The translations under genes were made by a program, and so were the position numbers. Positions 51,253 to 60,631 of a stretch of DNA of 64,000 nt are shown piece by piece; position 1 is the stretch's first letter; every line of letters begins with the position of its first letter. Below the pieces are notes generated by a model. That model saw only the letters and a list, made by a program, of their open reading frames with translations. It was not told the origin of the DNA and did not search any database. Source of the DNA: Chitinophaga fulva (lineage in GTDB: Bacteria; Bacteroidota; Bacteroidia; Chitinophagales; Chitinophagaceae); contig NZ_JABBGC010000001.1 of the NCBI RefSeq assembly GCF_012927205.1, positions 3,968,810 to 4,032,809 on the forward strand. The letters are read 5' to 3'.

Positions 51253-51843
51253 GTGCCTGGTGAAACAGAATATCACTATTCTAATTTTGGCTTCTGCGTA
51301 CTGGGCCGTGTTATTGAAAAATTATCCGGCCAAAACTATGACAGCTATGTAAAAAGCCAGATACTCACCCCCGCAGGTATCAGCAACATGGAAATCGGCG
51401 GCGATACAGAGGCAGACCGGAAAGTCAATGAGGTAAAATATTACGGACAGGGCGGCGAGGACCCATACAATATGAAAGTCTCCCGCATGGATGCACACGG
51501 TGCGTGGATAGCTACGCCTATGGACCTTGTTCGCTTCCTGGTCCGTGTAGATGGTTTTACCACAAAACCGGATATCTTACAGCCTGCTACGCTCAACCTG
51601 ATGTATGCTCCTAGTACAACCAATGCCGGTTATGCAAAAGGCTGGGCGGTAAACAAGGTGCCCAATTACTGGCATAACGGATCGTTGCCCGGTGAACAAG
51701 CCCTCATGGTACGCACTAACGACGGGTTCTGCTGGTCGATACTGGTAAATACCCGCGCCGGCAACATCGGTGGAGATATGGACGTCCTGATGTGGACCGT
51801 CAAAAATGCCATTGGCTATTGGCCTTCCATCGATTTGTTTTAA
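51253..51843 (+). pseudogene. N-terminally truncated class C beta-lactamase-fold serine hydrolase
   Basis: From the GTG at 51253 the frame gives PGETEYHYSNFGFCVLGRVIEKLSGQNY, which is the middle of a PF00144 hydrolase with the Y-x-N motif (YSN), then the rest to the C-terminus (GWAVNKVPNYWHNGSLPGEQALMV, with H-x-G in place of K-x-G). The first half, with the S-x-x-K nucleophile, is not present upstream: an in-frame TAA stands six codons before the GTG, and the region to the lipoprotein terminator is noncoding. About half of the expected 380-400 residues is missing, so it is not an active enzyme. Confidence 0.75.
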
Positions 51844-51869
51844 AAAGATATTTTTGATACGGACAACTG

Positions 51870-51908
51870 AAAAGGCTTGTAACTATAAGTTACAAGCCTT
51901 TTTTATTT
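51870..51908. terminator. Terminator sharing sequence with the tRNA-Leu terminator
   Basis: Arms AAAAGGCTTGTAA (51870-51882) and its complement around a CTATAAG loop, ending T6. Both arms and the 19-nt end 51890-51908 are identical to the terminator at 28252-28291. It separates the truncated hydrolase from the convergent synthetase. Confidence 0.8.
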
Positions 51909-51940
51909 GTTCTTTGAGTTGTCGTAAATGTCAACTTGTT

Positions 51941-54900
51941 TTACGACGGCTCATGCTGACCAACAGCATTCAATTCATCAGTAGGTATCAATAGCTGAAT
52001 TTGCTGATCAGGGGATTGTATGATATTGTTCAGTAAAACGAAATACTTCCTGAACAATTTCACAATCGTTTCCTGCCTGAACACATCAGTGTTGAATTCC
52101 ACTGAAAATACCAGTCCGTCCGGTTTTTCCCTTACTGACACATTCAGTTCGTACTGACTGGTTTCATGTGTTTTCTTCACTTCATTCAGGGATAAATTAT
52201 CCAATTGCAGTGGGGGGAGTTCAGGGGTATTCTGTAAAATGAGAATCGCCTGGTAGAGATATTTAGCCTGGATGCCCGATTCTTCCGCAAGGGCTTCCAT
52301 AATTTTCTCCAGTGGCACTTCCTGAGCTTCATAGGCGTCTATGGCGGTTTGCCTTACCTGTTGCAGTAGTTCCGTAAATGACGGATTACCGCCGAGGTTA
52401 CAGCGGAGTGGCAACAGGTTGTTGGAAAAGAACCCTACGAGGCCTTCCAGTTCCTGCCTGGTACGGCCGGCGACAGCGGTGGCTATACAGAGATCATCTT
52501 TACCACTGAATTGATGCAGTATGATGTTGAAGGCAGCGAGTATGGTCATGAACAGGGTACTCTCATGGCGCTGTGATAACGCATGCAGCGCTGTTGTTAG
52601 CTTTTTGTCCGCCTGGAAGATCAACATGCGGCCTTTGTTGCTGTCCTGTAAAGGCCGTTCGTAGTCTGATGGCAGTAGCCAGGGCGTATATCCTTCCAGT
52701 TTTGTTGTCCAGTACCGTAGCCTTGAGGCCAGGGCACCTGATGCTACCTGTCTGCGCTGCCAGCAGGCGTAGTCTGCAAACTGGAAAGGAAGAGGCGGCA
52801 AGGTTAAGCTTTCGCCCCGGCAGCATGCATTGTAAAGCTGTGTGAATTCCTTCATTAATATCGCCAGCGACCAGCCATCAGCGGCAATATGGTGCAGGAG
52901 CATTACCAGGATGTGTGTGTCGTTGCCGGTCTTTACCAGGTGGGCCTTCAGCATATAGTCTTCCGATAAATCAAAGGGCGTGGTCAGCAATGATTGCAGG
53001 CAGGGCTGAACATTTGATTCATCCTGTTGGTGAGAGAGGTCGATAAAATTCAGCTTCCAGTTGTCGGCGGTAAGGAAGTACTGACAGGCCTTTGCATCGG
53101 CAGGATGCTTCCGTATGACCGTACGCAGTGACTCATGCCTGTTCACCAGTGCGCTGAAAGTTTGTGTGAGGGCTTCCTGGTTGATATCTCCCTGAAGGTT
53201 GAAAATAAAAGACATGTGATAATTGATAGTACCCATTGCCCTGTCCATCATCCACAACTCTTCCTGGCCAAATGATAACGGAACAGGCGCTGAATGGCTG
53301 CGGTCAAACGGTGTAATGGCATCGTCACCGGTCCTTTGCTGCTGTTCATCAATATATGCTGCGAGGCTGGCCAGTGTTCTGTATTGGAACAGTTTACCAA
53401 CAGGTATACTGACATTTACAGCCATCGTAATATGTGCCCTCACCCTTATTACCAGCAGCGAATGCCCACCCAGCTGAAAGAAATTATCATATTTGCCAAC
53501 GGTTTTTACATGCAGCAGTTGTTGCCAGATGGCTGCGATAGCCTTTTCGGTGTCCGTATCCGGCGCTATATGGCCGGTTTCCGAAATAATGTCCGGATCA
53601 GGTAAGGCTTGTTTGTCTACTTTGCCGTTGGGCGTAAGCGGCAGGTCATCCATCGGATGTATGACAGCAGGTACCATATATTCCGGCAGATGCGCTGTAA
53701 GGAATTCCTGCAATGCTTTCCTGTCGAAGGCGCCGATAGGTACTACATAGGCCATCAGTTGCTGGTTGCCCGTCGTATCTTTTTTTACAATGATGACGGC
53801 CCTTTCCACCAATCCGCTTTTCAGGACCATATGCTCTATCTCGCCTGGCTCTATACGATAGCCGCGCACTTTTACCTGGTCGTCCGCCCTTCCCCGGAAG
53901 GCTACCAGGCCATCTTCCCTAAAGCAGGCAAGATCACCGGTTTTGTACAACCTTTCTCCGGCTACAAAAGGATGCGCGATAAAGCGCTCGCCGGTGAGCA
54001 GCGGATTATTGTAATATCCGCGCGCAAGCCCGGCTCCGCCTACATACAGCTCTCCTGTTACGCCCACCGGCAGCAACCGTTGTTGCGTGTCCAGCACATA
54101 TGCGGTACGGTATTTCATCGGAAGCCCGATAGGAATATCACCCGTTATTTCCCGTCCTATGCGATAGTTCAATGATCCGGTGGTGTTTTCTGTAGGCCCG
54201 TAACCATTGATGATTTCAAGGCCTGGATAAGCAGCACGTAACTTGCTGATATGTGTTTCCGATAGCTTCTCACCGCCGGTGATAACAGTATGCAGATGGG
54301 CGAATATGCTGATATCTGTATCGACCAGTTGATTTAACCATCCCGATGTAAACCATATTTTAGTTACATGATGTTGTTCGATGGCTTTTTTCAGGAGCTC
54401 GTTGTCCAGGAGCTGTTCGTCGCTGCAAAGCAACAGCTGTCCGCCATTGAGCAGCATCCCCCAAAAATCCAGCGTGGTGCCGTCAAACGAGAGCGCGCTG
54501 GTAGTCAGTAAAACATCGTTGGCAGTAAGTGCTACAAAGTCGCATTTAAAGACAAGGCTCACCACGTTGCCGTGAGTGACCATTACGCCTTTGGGACGGC
54601 CGGTAGAACCAGAGGTAAACATCACATAGGCCAGATCATCCGGATGGATATCCTGCTGCAGGTTGTCCGAAGGAAGCATCGAAAGCGTGTCTCTGAGCGT
54701 GTCCAGGTATACCACTTTTGCCGGTGTGTCTGACAGCTGGGTATTACTGCTCATGGTAATGGCCACCTGGTAGGTGATATCTTCTACCATGCGTGCAATA
54801 CGTTCCTTTGGATAGGCGGGGTCCAGCGGAACATAGGCCCCTCCGGCCTTCAGGATGCCCAGTATGGCAATGATCAGGTCGGCCGACCGGTCTATGCAAA

Positions 54901-57900
54901 CGGGTACGGGAGTATCCTTCTTCACGCCCAGCTCTTTCAGGTAATACGCCAGCTGATTGGCCCGTGCATTCAATTCGGCATATGTCAGGGTACCGGTGCC
55001 GGTAAGCGCTGTGGCATCCGGATACAGTGATACCTGTTTTTCAAATGTACCCCGAATGGTATTGAATACAGGCTGTTCTGCTGTTACTTTGTTCATCGGG
55101 GTGAAACACATATCCAGCTCACGCGGGGAGAGCAGCGCCGTTCTGTTGATCTGTTCATCATAGTGATGCAATATTTGCTGTAGTATCTTCTCGATGTATG
55201 CAGAGAACTCTTCCAGCGTCTTTCCTGATTTCAGTTGATAGGTTTGACACAGGAGAATGGTCAGCACGTCGCCGGTTGTGCTCACGGTACAGTCTAAATA
55301 GGTATTGGCTACCGCAAAGCTGCCAAAGGTCATGGTCCCGGGGTCATTGACAGTGCCTTGCAGGAGACGGTCGTTTAGCTGATCATACACATGGAAATTG
55401 ATGAAGTTGAACAGCACGTCAAAAAAGGGATTTCCTTCGGTGCTGTGATTCGGGTGCAACCTTGCTATCTCTGCAAGTGGCAGGCGGTCGTAGGCTTTTA
55501 GTGACAACTGCTTTTGTTCCAGGCCGGACATCAGCTCGCGCCAGGTAGCCCTGCCGGAGGCTTTACATCTTAACGGAAGGGTGTTGAGGAAGCACCCCAG
55601 CATCTGATCACCATCTTCAATGAGAGGCCTGTTGTTGGTCACAAGCCCCAACGTCAGTTCATCTTCATGGGTAAGCATGCTGACAGCATAGTAAAACGCT
55701 CCCAGGAAAAGCGTGCTGACAGAGATACCTTCTTTTTTCGCTTTTTGCTTTAAAGCATCCAGTACGCCGGGTTCATATTTTTTGATGAAGCGCAGGTTAA
55801 CTTTTTCGGCGGTGAAAATATCGAGGTGTTTGTAGCCGTCCATCTCCTGCATCCAGAAGGATTTTGATTGCGCATTGTTTTTTTCGAGGATGTTTTCTAC
55901 AACATAATCTTTGTAGGTGGCTTTCAGTGCAGGCAGCACATCCGGTGACGCGGAAGTATAGAGGTTGTTGATTTCTGTATTAAGACTGGCAACGCTCCAT
56001 CCATCCAATATGGCGTGATGCATTTGGAGGATGAATACGCAGTGCGTTTTCAGTTTTATCACAGCAGTACGCCAGAGCGGAGCTTGTGCGTAATTGAATG
56101 GAATGCCGCGTTCTTTTTGCAGGTAGTCATTTACCAGCTCTTTGTCTTCTTCCAGGTGGCTCATGTCCAGTACAGGCAGTTGTATCGGTACGGACTTGTA
56201 CACGATTTGCATGTTTTCCGTGTGGGCATCAAGACTGAAGGCGGTTCTCAGTATACCATGTCTGGCGCTGATCAGTGACAGTACTTTTTCGAGTCTTTTG
56301 AGATCGGTGTTCGGCGGCATACGGGAGGAAAACTGATCATGATAGATGGCGTCTTCAGGATTGCGCAGGGAAGCGTAGATCATCCCCGATTGTATGTCGC
56401 TCATCGGAAAGATATCTTCAATGGCGTCCGCATCAGGCAGAGAGGGGAGCAGTGCATTTTTTTGTCTGCCTATATCAAGGAGGATATCTTTCCTGGCAGT
56501 ATCATTGGCATGGGTGTGCAGTTCTCCGATCAGCTGCGATAAATCTGCAATGGTGGCAGCCCTGTACACATCGGCAGCCTGTAGTTCTTTGTCAAAGACC
56601 TTCCTGATGCTGCTGACTACCTTGATCAGCCGGATGGAGTCGCCTCCAAGTTCAAAGAAATTATCATTTCTGCTGATGTCCTCTACACCCAATACCTGTT
56701 CCCAGATAGCGGCCAGCTGCTGCTCCCGGGCGTTTTGGGGGACTTCTCTTTCGGCGTTATGCCGGATGTAAGTATGTAGTTCAGATAGTGCTGATTTATC
56801 AATTTTCCCGTTTTTCGTCAGCGGCATTTCGCTGACAGCGGTGAGGAGTAACGGAATCATATAATCAGGAAGCCACTCACGCATATGGCTAATGATCACC
56901 TCCCTGTTGAATTCGCCATTGGGTACAATATAGGCTGCTAATTGTTTTTCTTCCGAGGTGCTGATAGGAGAGGATTTGACGATAACAACAGCCTGTTTCA
57001 CCGCGGTGCAGCGGTGCAGCACATTTTCTATCTCACCTAATTCTATCCGGTACCCGCGTATTTTTACCTGGTTATCTATGCGGCCAAGATATTCCATGGT
57101 ACCATCGGGTAGCCGTCGGGCAAGATCGCCGGTTTTGTATAAACGAGGGCTTGTGTCGGAATGGAAAGGGTTGGCAATAAACCTTTCAGCCGTCAGCTCG
57201 TCGCGGTTCAGGTATCCTCTTGCAAGGCCGGCACCGGAGATATACAGTTCTCCTGGTACGCCTACAGGCTGCAGTTGCTGGTGAGCATCAAGTATATAAG
57301 CCCCCAGGGACGGAATTGGCCGCCCTATCATACTGCCGGTGCTGTTCAGGTGTTCGTCGGTTATTGCCTGGTAGGTGACATGGACGGTCGTTTCAGTAAT
57401 GCCATACATGTTGATCAGGCTGCAGCCGGGGAATTTCCTTTTCCAGGATACCAGTTTTGCAGGGTTCAACGCCTCTCCGCCGAAAGTGACGCACCGTACT
57501 GAAAGATCGTTATAGGCGTCGTTGGTGGTGACCGCTTCCTGTAGTACATAGAATGCGGCAGGGGTTTGATTCAGCACGGTAACCTGTTCCTTTTTCAGTA
57601 GTGCTGCAAAGGCGGCGGTATCTTTGGTGAGATGCTTTGGCACTATTACCAGGCGGCCGCCGTAGAAGAGTGCGCCATACATCTCCCATACAGAGAAATC
57701 AAAGCAATAGGAATGGAACATCGTCCATACATCCTCTTCATTGAAATCGTAATATCCCGGCATGGCCGCAAACAGGCTAACAACATTGCGATGTTCTATG
57801 ATCACCCCTTTGGGCTTTCCTGTGGAACCGGAAGTATAAATCACATAGGCCGCATCATGCGGCTGGGCTGCGGGGGGGAGCACCGTCGTTTCCACAGGTG

Positions 57901-59653
57901 AAAAGTCCGGGTGATCACTTAATATCACGGTCTCTCCGTCATATATTGTTTTGAGCGCCGGCTGGCTTTCTACGGACGTGATCACGACGCTGGCGGCAGT
58001 ATCTTCCAGTATAAAACGGATGCGTTCTTCCGGGTATTCAGGGTCTATGGGAACGTAAGCCCCGCCTGCACGTAACACGCCGAGGAGTGCCACGATCATT
58101 TCGGGGGACCGTTCTATGCAAACGGGTACCAAAGTATCTTTTCCTACGCCTTTGCTGTTTAAATAATGCCCCAGTTGTTGGGCACGTTCGTACAGCATTT
58201 TATAGGTAAGCGAGCGGTCGTTGCAGGAGATGGCTATACGATCAGGTGTACGTGTTGCCTGCTGCTCAAAAATGGAGTAGATGGTTTGGCTGCTGTGGAA
58301 GTCTGCCCCTGAACGGGAAGACTGCAGGAGCATTGTTTTTTCATCGGCAGGTATTATATCAATTTTGCTGACAGGGTGATGCAGTTTGTCTGCAAACTGT
58401 GAGATGATATGGAGTATGCGTCCGGACAGCAACACTGCTTCCTCTTTTTTGATATACGCCAGTTGATGGAGGATATTCAATTGTAAAGGCTGGTGCCTGC
58501 CGTAGTCCTGCCAGTAAACACGTAGTGGCCTCCTTTCGTATTCCGTCCATATCTGATGGAAAGAGGTGGAAATATTTTCATCAAAATCGAGTTGGAGATC
58601 GAGCAATACATAATTGACAAGTACTTCAAACAGGGAGCTGTCTGTCTGCTTGTCTTTTAGCATACTGCTAAGATCATTCAGCGATGCCTGCTGATGATGA
58701 TAATCTTCTTTTTGTGCGGCATCAATTTTATGCAGCAGGTCCAGGAGGGTATCATCAGGGTTGTATTCGCCGATGAATGGAACGATACCGGAGTACATGC
58801 CTATGGTGCTGCGTTGCAGCGGTGTCAGGCGTCGGTGGCGTACGATGCCCAGCAATAATTCAGCATGTCCGGTAATGCGGGCAAAGTAGATGATGACCGC
58901 TGCTACGGTGAGCTTCTGTAAACTGTATCCGCAGGTTTGTGCCAGCTGCTCTAGCTGCGTCCTTTCTGCAGAGGATAATGGCTGGGTAAAGAGGGCGCTG
59001 GTTTTCCCCTGCCCGTCGTGATGATGATATTTATAATGAAAGATTTTAGGAGGCTTGTTTTTAAGTTTTTCTTTCCAGTACTGGAGTTGTTGCTGATAAG
59101 AGTCGCGCTGATAAAAAGGGGCGTAATCTTCAATTTCTTTTGCGTAGGAAGGATAGACGGTGGTGTTTTCAGGTTGCCTGTACTGCTGTGCTATTGCCTG
59201 TAGGAAAAGCTGATATCCGCTGCCATCGATGATAAGGTGATGATACCTGAACTGATACCAGTATTCTTCTTCAGCGATTTTTACCAGGTAATGTTCGAAT
59301 AGCGGATTACCTTTTTTAAGTTGAAAAGTAGTGTTGCATTGTTGCTGCATCCATTCCACCGTATAGGCTTCCGGGTTGTTCCGGTAGCTGTGGTCTATTT
59401 CCTGCAAAGGTATTTCCGGGGAGCTGTCGCTCAGGTATCCTTCTGGTTGCAGACTTCCCGGATCAAAGCTCATCCGGAAAATGTCATTACCAGAGATCAC
59501 CGTGCTGACAGCTGTGGCAAATCTTGCTTTATTGAGCCGGCCTTTTAATTTAAGATATCCTGACAGGGAGTAATGAGGGCTTTCAGGATTCATCAGTTGG
59601 TCTACATAAATATCCTTCTGGGTAGGATGTAGAGGGAAAACATGTGTTAACAT
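51941..59653 (-). CDS. Nonribosomal peptide synthetase, C-A-T-C-A-T-C
   Basis: A 2570-residue synthetase. C1 about 1-440 (HHLIIDG near 138), A1 about 460-960 (SGSTGKPKGV near 611, then FDFSVWEM, MYGITETTVHV), T1 with GGDS near 1003, C2 about 1080-1500 (HHAILDG near 1213), A2 about 1535-2030 (SGSTGRPKGV near 1684, FDGTTLDFW, GYGPTENTTG), T2 with GGHS near 2062, and C3 about 2120-2570 (HHIAADG near 2254). By alignment to GrsA pocket positions A1 reads DFWNTGMVHK, one residue from the threonine code, and A2 DGLWIGGTGK, nearest to hydrophobic (valine-like) codes; both are inferences. It begins with a C domain, so an acylated start or an upstream partner is possible. It ends with a C domain and has no thioesterase; no other synthetase, MbtH or phosphopantetheinyl transferase is in view. 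Confidence 0.93.
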   Translation of the reverse strand: MLTHVFPLHPTQKDIYVDQLMNPESPHYSLSGYLKLKGRLNKARFATAVSTVISGNDIFRMSFDPGSLQPEGYLSDSSPEIPLQEIDHSYRNNPEAYTVEWMQQQCNTTFQLKKGNPLFEHYLVKIAEEEYWYQFRYHHLIIDGSGYQLFLQAIAQQYRQPENTTVYPSYAKEIEDYAPFYQRDSYQQQLQYWKEKLKNKPPKIFHYKYHHHDGQGKTSALFTQPLSSAERTQLEQLAQTCGYSLQKLTVAAVIIYFARITGHAELLLGIVRHRRLTPLQRSTIGMYSGIVPFIGEYNPDDTLLDLLHKIDAAQKEDYHHQQASLNDLSSMLKDKQTDSSLFEVLVNYVLLDLQLDFDENISTSFHQIWTEYERRPLRVYWQDYGRHQPLQLNILHQLAYIKKEEAVLLSGRILHIISQFADKLHHPVSKIDIIPADEKTMLLQSSRSGADFHSSQTIYSIFEQQATRTPDRIAISCNDRSLTYKMLYERAQQLGHYLNSKGVGKDTLVPVCIERSPEMIVALLGVLRAGGAYVPIDPEYPEERIRFILEDTAASVVITSVESQPALKTIYDGETVILSDHPDFSPVETTVLPPAAQPHDAAYVIYTSGSTGKPKGVIIEHRNVVSLFAAMPGYYDFNEEDVWTMFHSYCFDFSVWEMYGALFYGGRLVIVPKHLTKDTAAFAALLKKEQVTVLNQTPAAFYVLQEAVTTNDAYNDLSVRCVTFGGEALNPAKLVSWKRKFPGCSLINMYGITETTVHVTYQAITDEHLNSTGSMIGRPIPSLGAYILDAHQQLQPVGVPGELYISGAGLARGYLNRDELTAERFIANPFHSDTSPRLYKTGDLARRLPDGTMEYLGRIDNQVKIRGYRIELGEIENVLHRCTAVKQAVVIVKSSPISTSEEKQLAAYIVPNGEFNREVIISHMREWLPDYMIPLLLTAVSEMPLTKNGKIDKSALSELHTYIRHNAEREVPQNAREQQLAAIWEQVLGVEDISRNDNFFELGGDSIRLIKVVSSIRKVFDKELQAADVYRAATIADLSQLIGELHTHANDTARKDILLDIGRQKNALLPSLPDADAIEDIFPMSDIQSGMIYASLRNPEDAIYHDQFSSRMPPNTDLKRLEKVLSLISARHGILRTAFSLDAHTENMQIVYKSVPIQLPVLDMSHLEEDKELVNDYLQKERGIPFNYAQAPLWRTAVIKLKTHCVFILQMHHAILDGWSVASLNTEINNLYTSASPDVLPALKATYKDYVVENILEKNNAQSKSFWMQEMDGYKHLDIFTAEKVNLRFIKKYEPGVLDALKQKAKKEGISVSTLFLGAFYYAVSMLTHEDELTLGLVTNNRPLIEDGDQMLGCFLNTLPLRCKASGRATWRELMSGLEQKQLSLKAYDRLPLAEIARLHPNHSTEGNPFFDVLFNFINFHVYDQLNDRLLQGTVNDPGTMTFGSFAVANTYLDCTVSTTGDVLTILLCQTYQLKSGKTLEEFSAYIEKILQQILHHYDEQINRTALLSPRELDMCFTPMNKVTAEQPVFNTIRGTFEKQVSLYPDATALTGTGTLTYAELNARANQLAYYLKELGVKKDTPVPVCIDRSADLIIAILGILKAGGAYVPLDPAYPKERIARMVEDITYQVAITMSSNTQLSDTPAKVVYLDTLRDTLSMLPSDNLQQDIHPDDLAYVMFTSGSTGRPKGVMVTHGNVVSLVFKCDFVALTANDVLLTTSALSFDGTTLDFWGMLLNGGQLLLCSDEQLLDNELLKKAIEQHHVTKIWFTSGWLNQLVDTDISIFAHLHTVITGGEKLSETHISKLRAAYPGLEIINGYGPTENTTGSLNYRIGREITGDIPIGLPMKYRTAYVLDTQQRLLPVGVTGELYVGGAGLARGYYNNPLLTGERFIAHPFVAGERLYKTGDLACFREDGLVAFRGRADDQVKVRGYRIEPGEIEHMVLKSGLVERAVIIVKKDTTGNQQLMAYVVPIGAFDRKALQEFLTAHLPEYMVPAVIHPMDDLPLTPNGKVDKQALPDPDIISETGHIAPDTDTEKAIAAIWQQLLHVKTVGKYDNFFQLGGHSLLVIRVRAHITMAVNVSIPVGKLFQYRTLASLAAYIDEQQQRTGDDAITPFDRSHSAPVPLSFGQEELWMMDRAMGTINYHMSFIFNLQGDINQEALTQTFSALVNRHESLRTVIRKHPADAKACQYFLTADNWKLNFIDLSHQQDESNVQPCLQSLLTTPFDLSEDYMLKAHLVKTGNDTHILVMLLHHIAADGWSLAILMKEFTQLYNACCRGESLTLPPLPFQFADYACWQRRQVASGALASRLRYWTTKLEGYTPWLLPSDYERPLQDSNKGRMLIFQADKKLTTALHALSQRHESTLFMTILAAFNIILHQFSGKDDLCIATAVAGRTRQELEGLVGFFSNNLLPLRCNLGGNPSFTELLQQVRQTAIDAYEAQEVPLEKIMEALAEESGIQAKYLYQAILILQNTPELPPLQLDNLSLNEVKKTHETSQYELNVSVREKPDGLVFSVEFNTDVFRQETIVKLFRKYFVLLNNIIQSPDQQIQLLIPTDELNAVGQHEPS

Positions 59654-59977
59654 AACTAGTAGTTGAATAAGAAAAGCAGGGGATTAAACGGGTGGTCGGA
59701 TAATCACCAGGTTATTTTAAAGGGATTGCATGAAAATCAGCGGCATAGACGCGCTTGCGATTTGTTGTAACAAGTTATACAAACGAAGTAAGCGATTTTC
59801 AGGCGGGCTAAAATAACACCTTAGTAGTATTTCCTGTTTGTGAAATTATGCTATTGATCTGGCTCCTATGGAGATGATGTTACCCAACCTATAAAATCCT
59901 AACGGCTTGTTATTTCCCGAAAAAATAAAAGAAAAAATCCTGCGAATAATTATCTTAGTAACCAAATCGAGTGCACA
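59654..59977. other. Intergenic region upstream of the synthetase, with nested inverted repeats
   Basis: About 320 nt between the divergent synthetase and sigma genes. TGAAAATC (59731-59738) and GATTTTCA (59794-59801) form outer arms; inside are CGCTT/AAGCG and TTTGT/ACAAA arms in an imperfect dyad around 59753-59793. No gene. Confidence 0.45.
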
Positions 59978-60577
59978 GTGAGCAATGATGAGACCGTCTT
60001 GTTGGGGAGGTTACGACTGGGTGATCCGGAAGCATTTATTGCTATCTATAACCAGTATTATTCCTCGCTTTACAGTTATATTCTCCATTTTATCAGTATA
60101 CCGCAACTGGCAGAGGATGCGTTGCAGGAGGTGTTTGCGCGGATATGGGAGATACGGGAACGTATCAACCCGGAGTTGTCGTTCAGCGGTTATCTCTACC
60201 GCATCACCCGTAATCATGTATTTAAATTGCTGAAGAAGATATCAGCTGATGAGGAGCTGCGTACGCAGGCTATCCTGGAGGTATACCGGCAAACGGATGA
60301 TGCTGAGGCGCGCGTGCTGTGGAAGGAGTACGAGCAGCTGCTCCGTGAGGCCGTATCGCAACTGCCACCACAGCGTCAGCGTGTGTTCCGTCTCTGCCGG
60401 GAGGAATGCAAGAGTTATGAAGAAGTGGCCACGGAACTCGGGATCTCCCGCAATACGGTGAAAGAGCACATGGTGCTGGCCATGCGCAGCATACAATTCT
60501 TCTTTTACCATCATGCCGGCGGGGTATTGCCCCTGGTCGTCATCGGTTGTTTTTTACCTGCCGCTATCCGTCCTTAA
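59978..60577 (+). CDS. ECF sigma factor, FecI type
   Basis: A 199-residue sigma factor. Region 2: AFIAIYNQYYSSLYSYILHFISIPQLAEDALQEVFARIWEIRE. Region 4: LPPQRQRVFRLCREECKSYEEVATELGISRNTVKEHMVLAMRSI. The C-terminus is hydrophobic (GGVLPLVVIGCFLPAAI), longer than most FecI proteins. The start is GTG at 59978 (MSNDETVLLG), since no ATG is in frame nearby. It is first of the sigma/FecR/SusC set that runs off the window. Confidence 0.92.
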   Translation: MSNDETVLLGRLRLGDPEAFIAIYNQYYSSLYSYILHFISIPQLAEDALQEVFARIWEIRERINPELSFSGYLYRITRNHVFKLLKKISADEELRTQAILEVYRQTDDAEARVLWKEYEQLLREAVSQLPPQRQRVFRLCREECKSYEEVATELGISRNTVKEHMVLAMRSIQFFFYHHAGGVLPLVVIGCFLPAAIRP

Positions 60578-60631
60578 AAAAAAATTTCTCCGGGGACCCA
60601 CCCTACATCCTTTTTTTCGGATAGTATATAT
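60576..60631 (+). promoter_or_regulatory. Sigma-FecR intergenic element, candidate ECF promoter
   Basis: A9 run, TTTCTCCGGGGACCCACCC, TACATCCTTTTTTTCGG, ATAGTATATA just before the FecR start. The A-run plus TTTCTCC and the CATCC/TATCC-CTTTTT block match 1462-1514 closely; 35484-35537 matches more loosely. Confidence 0.45.
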
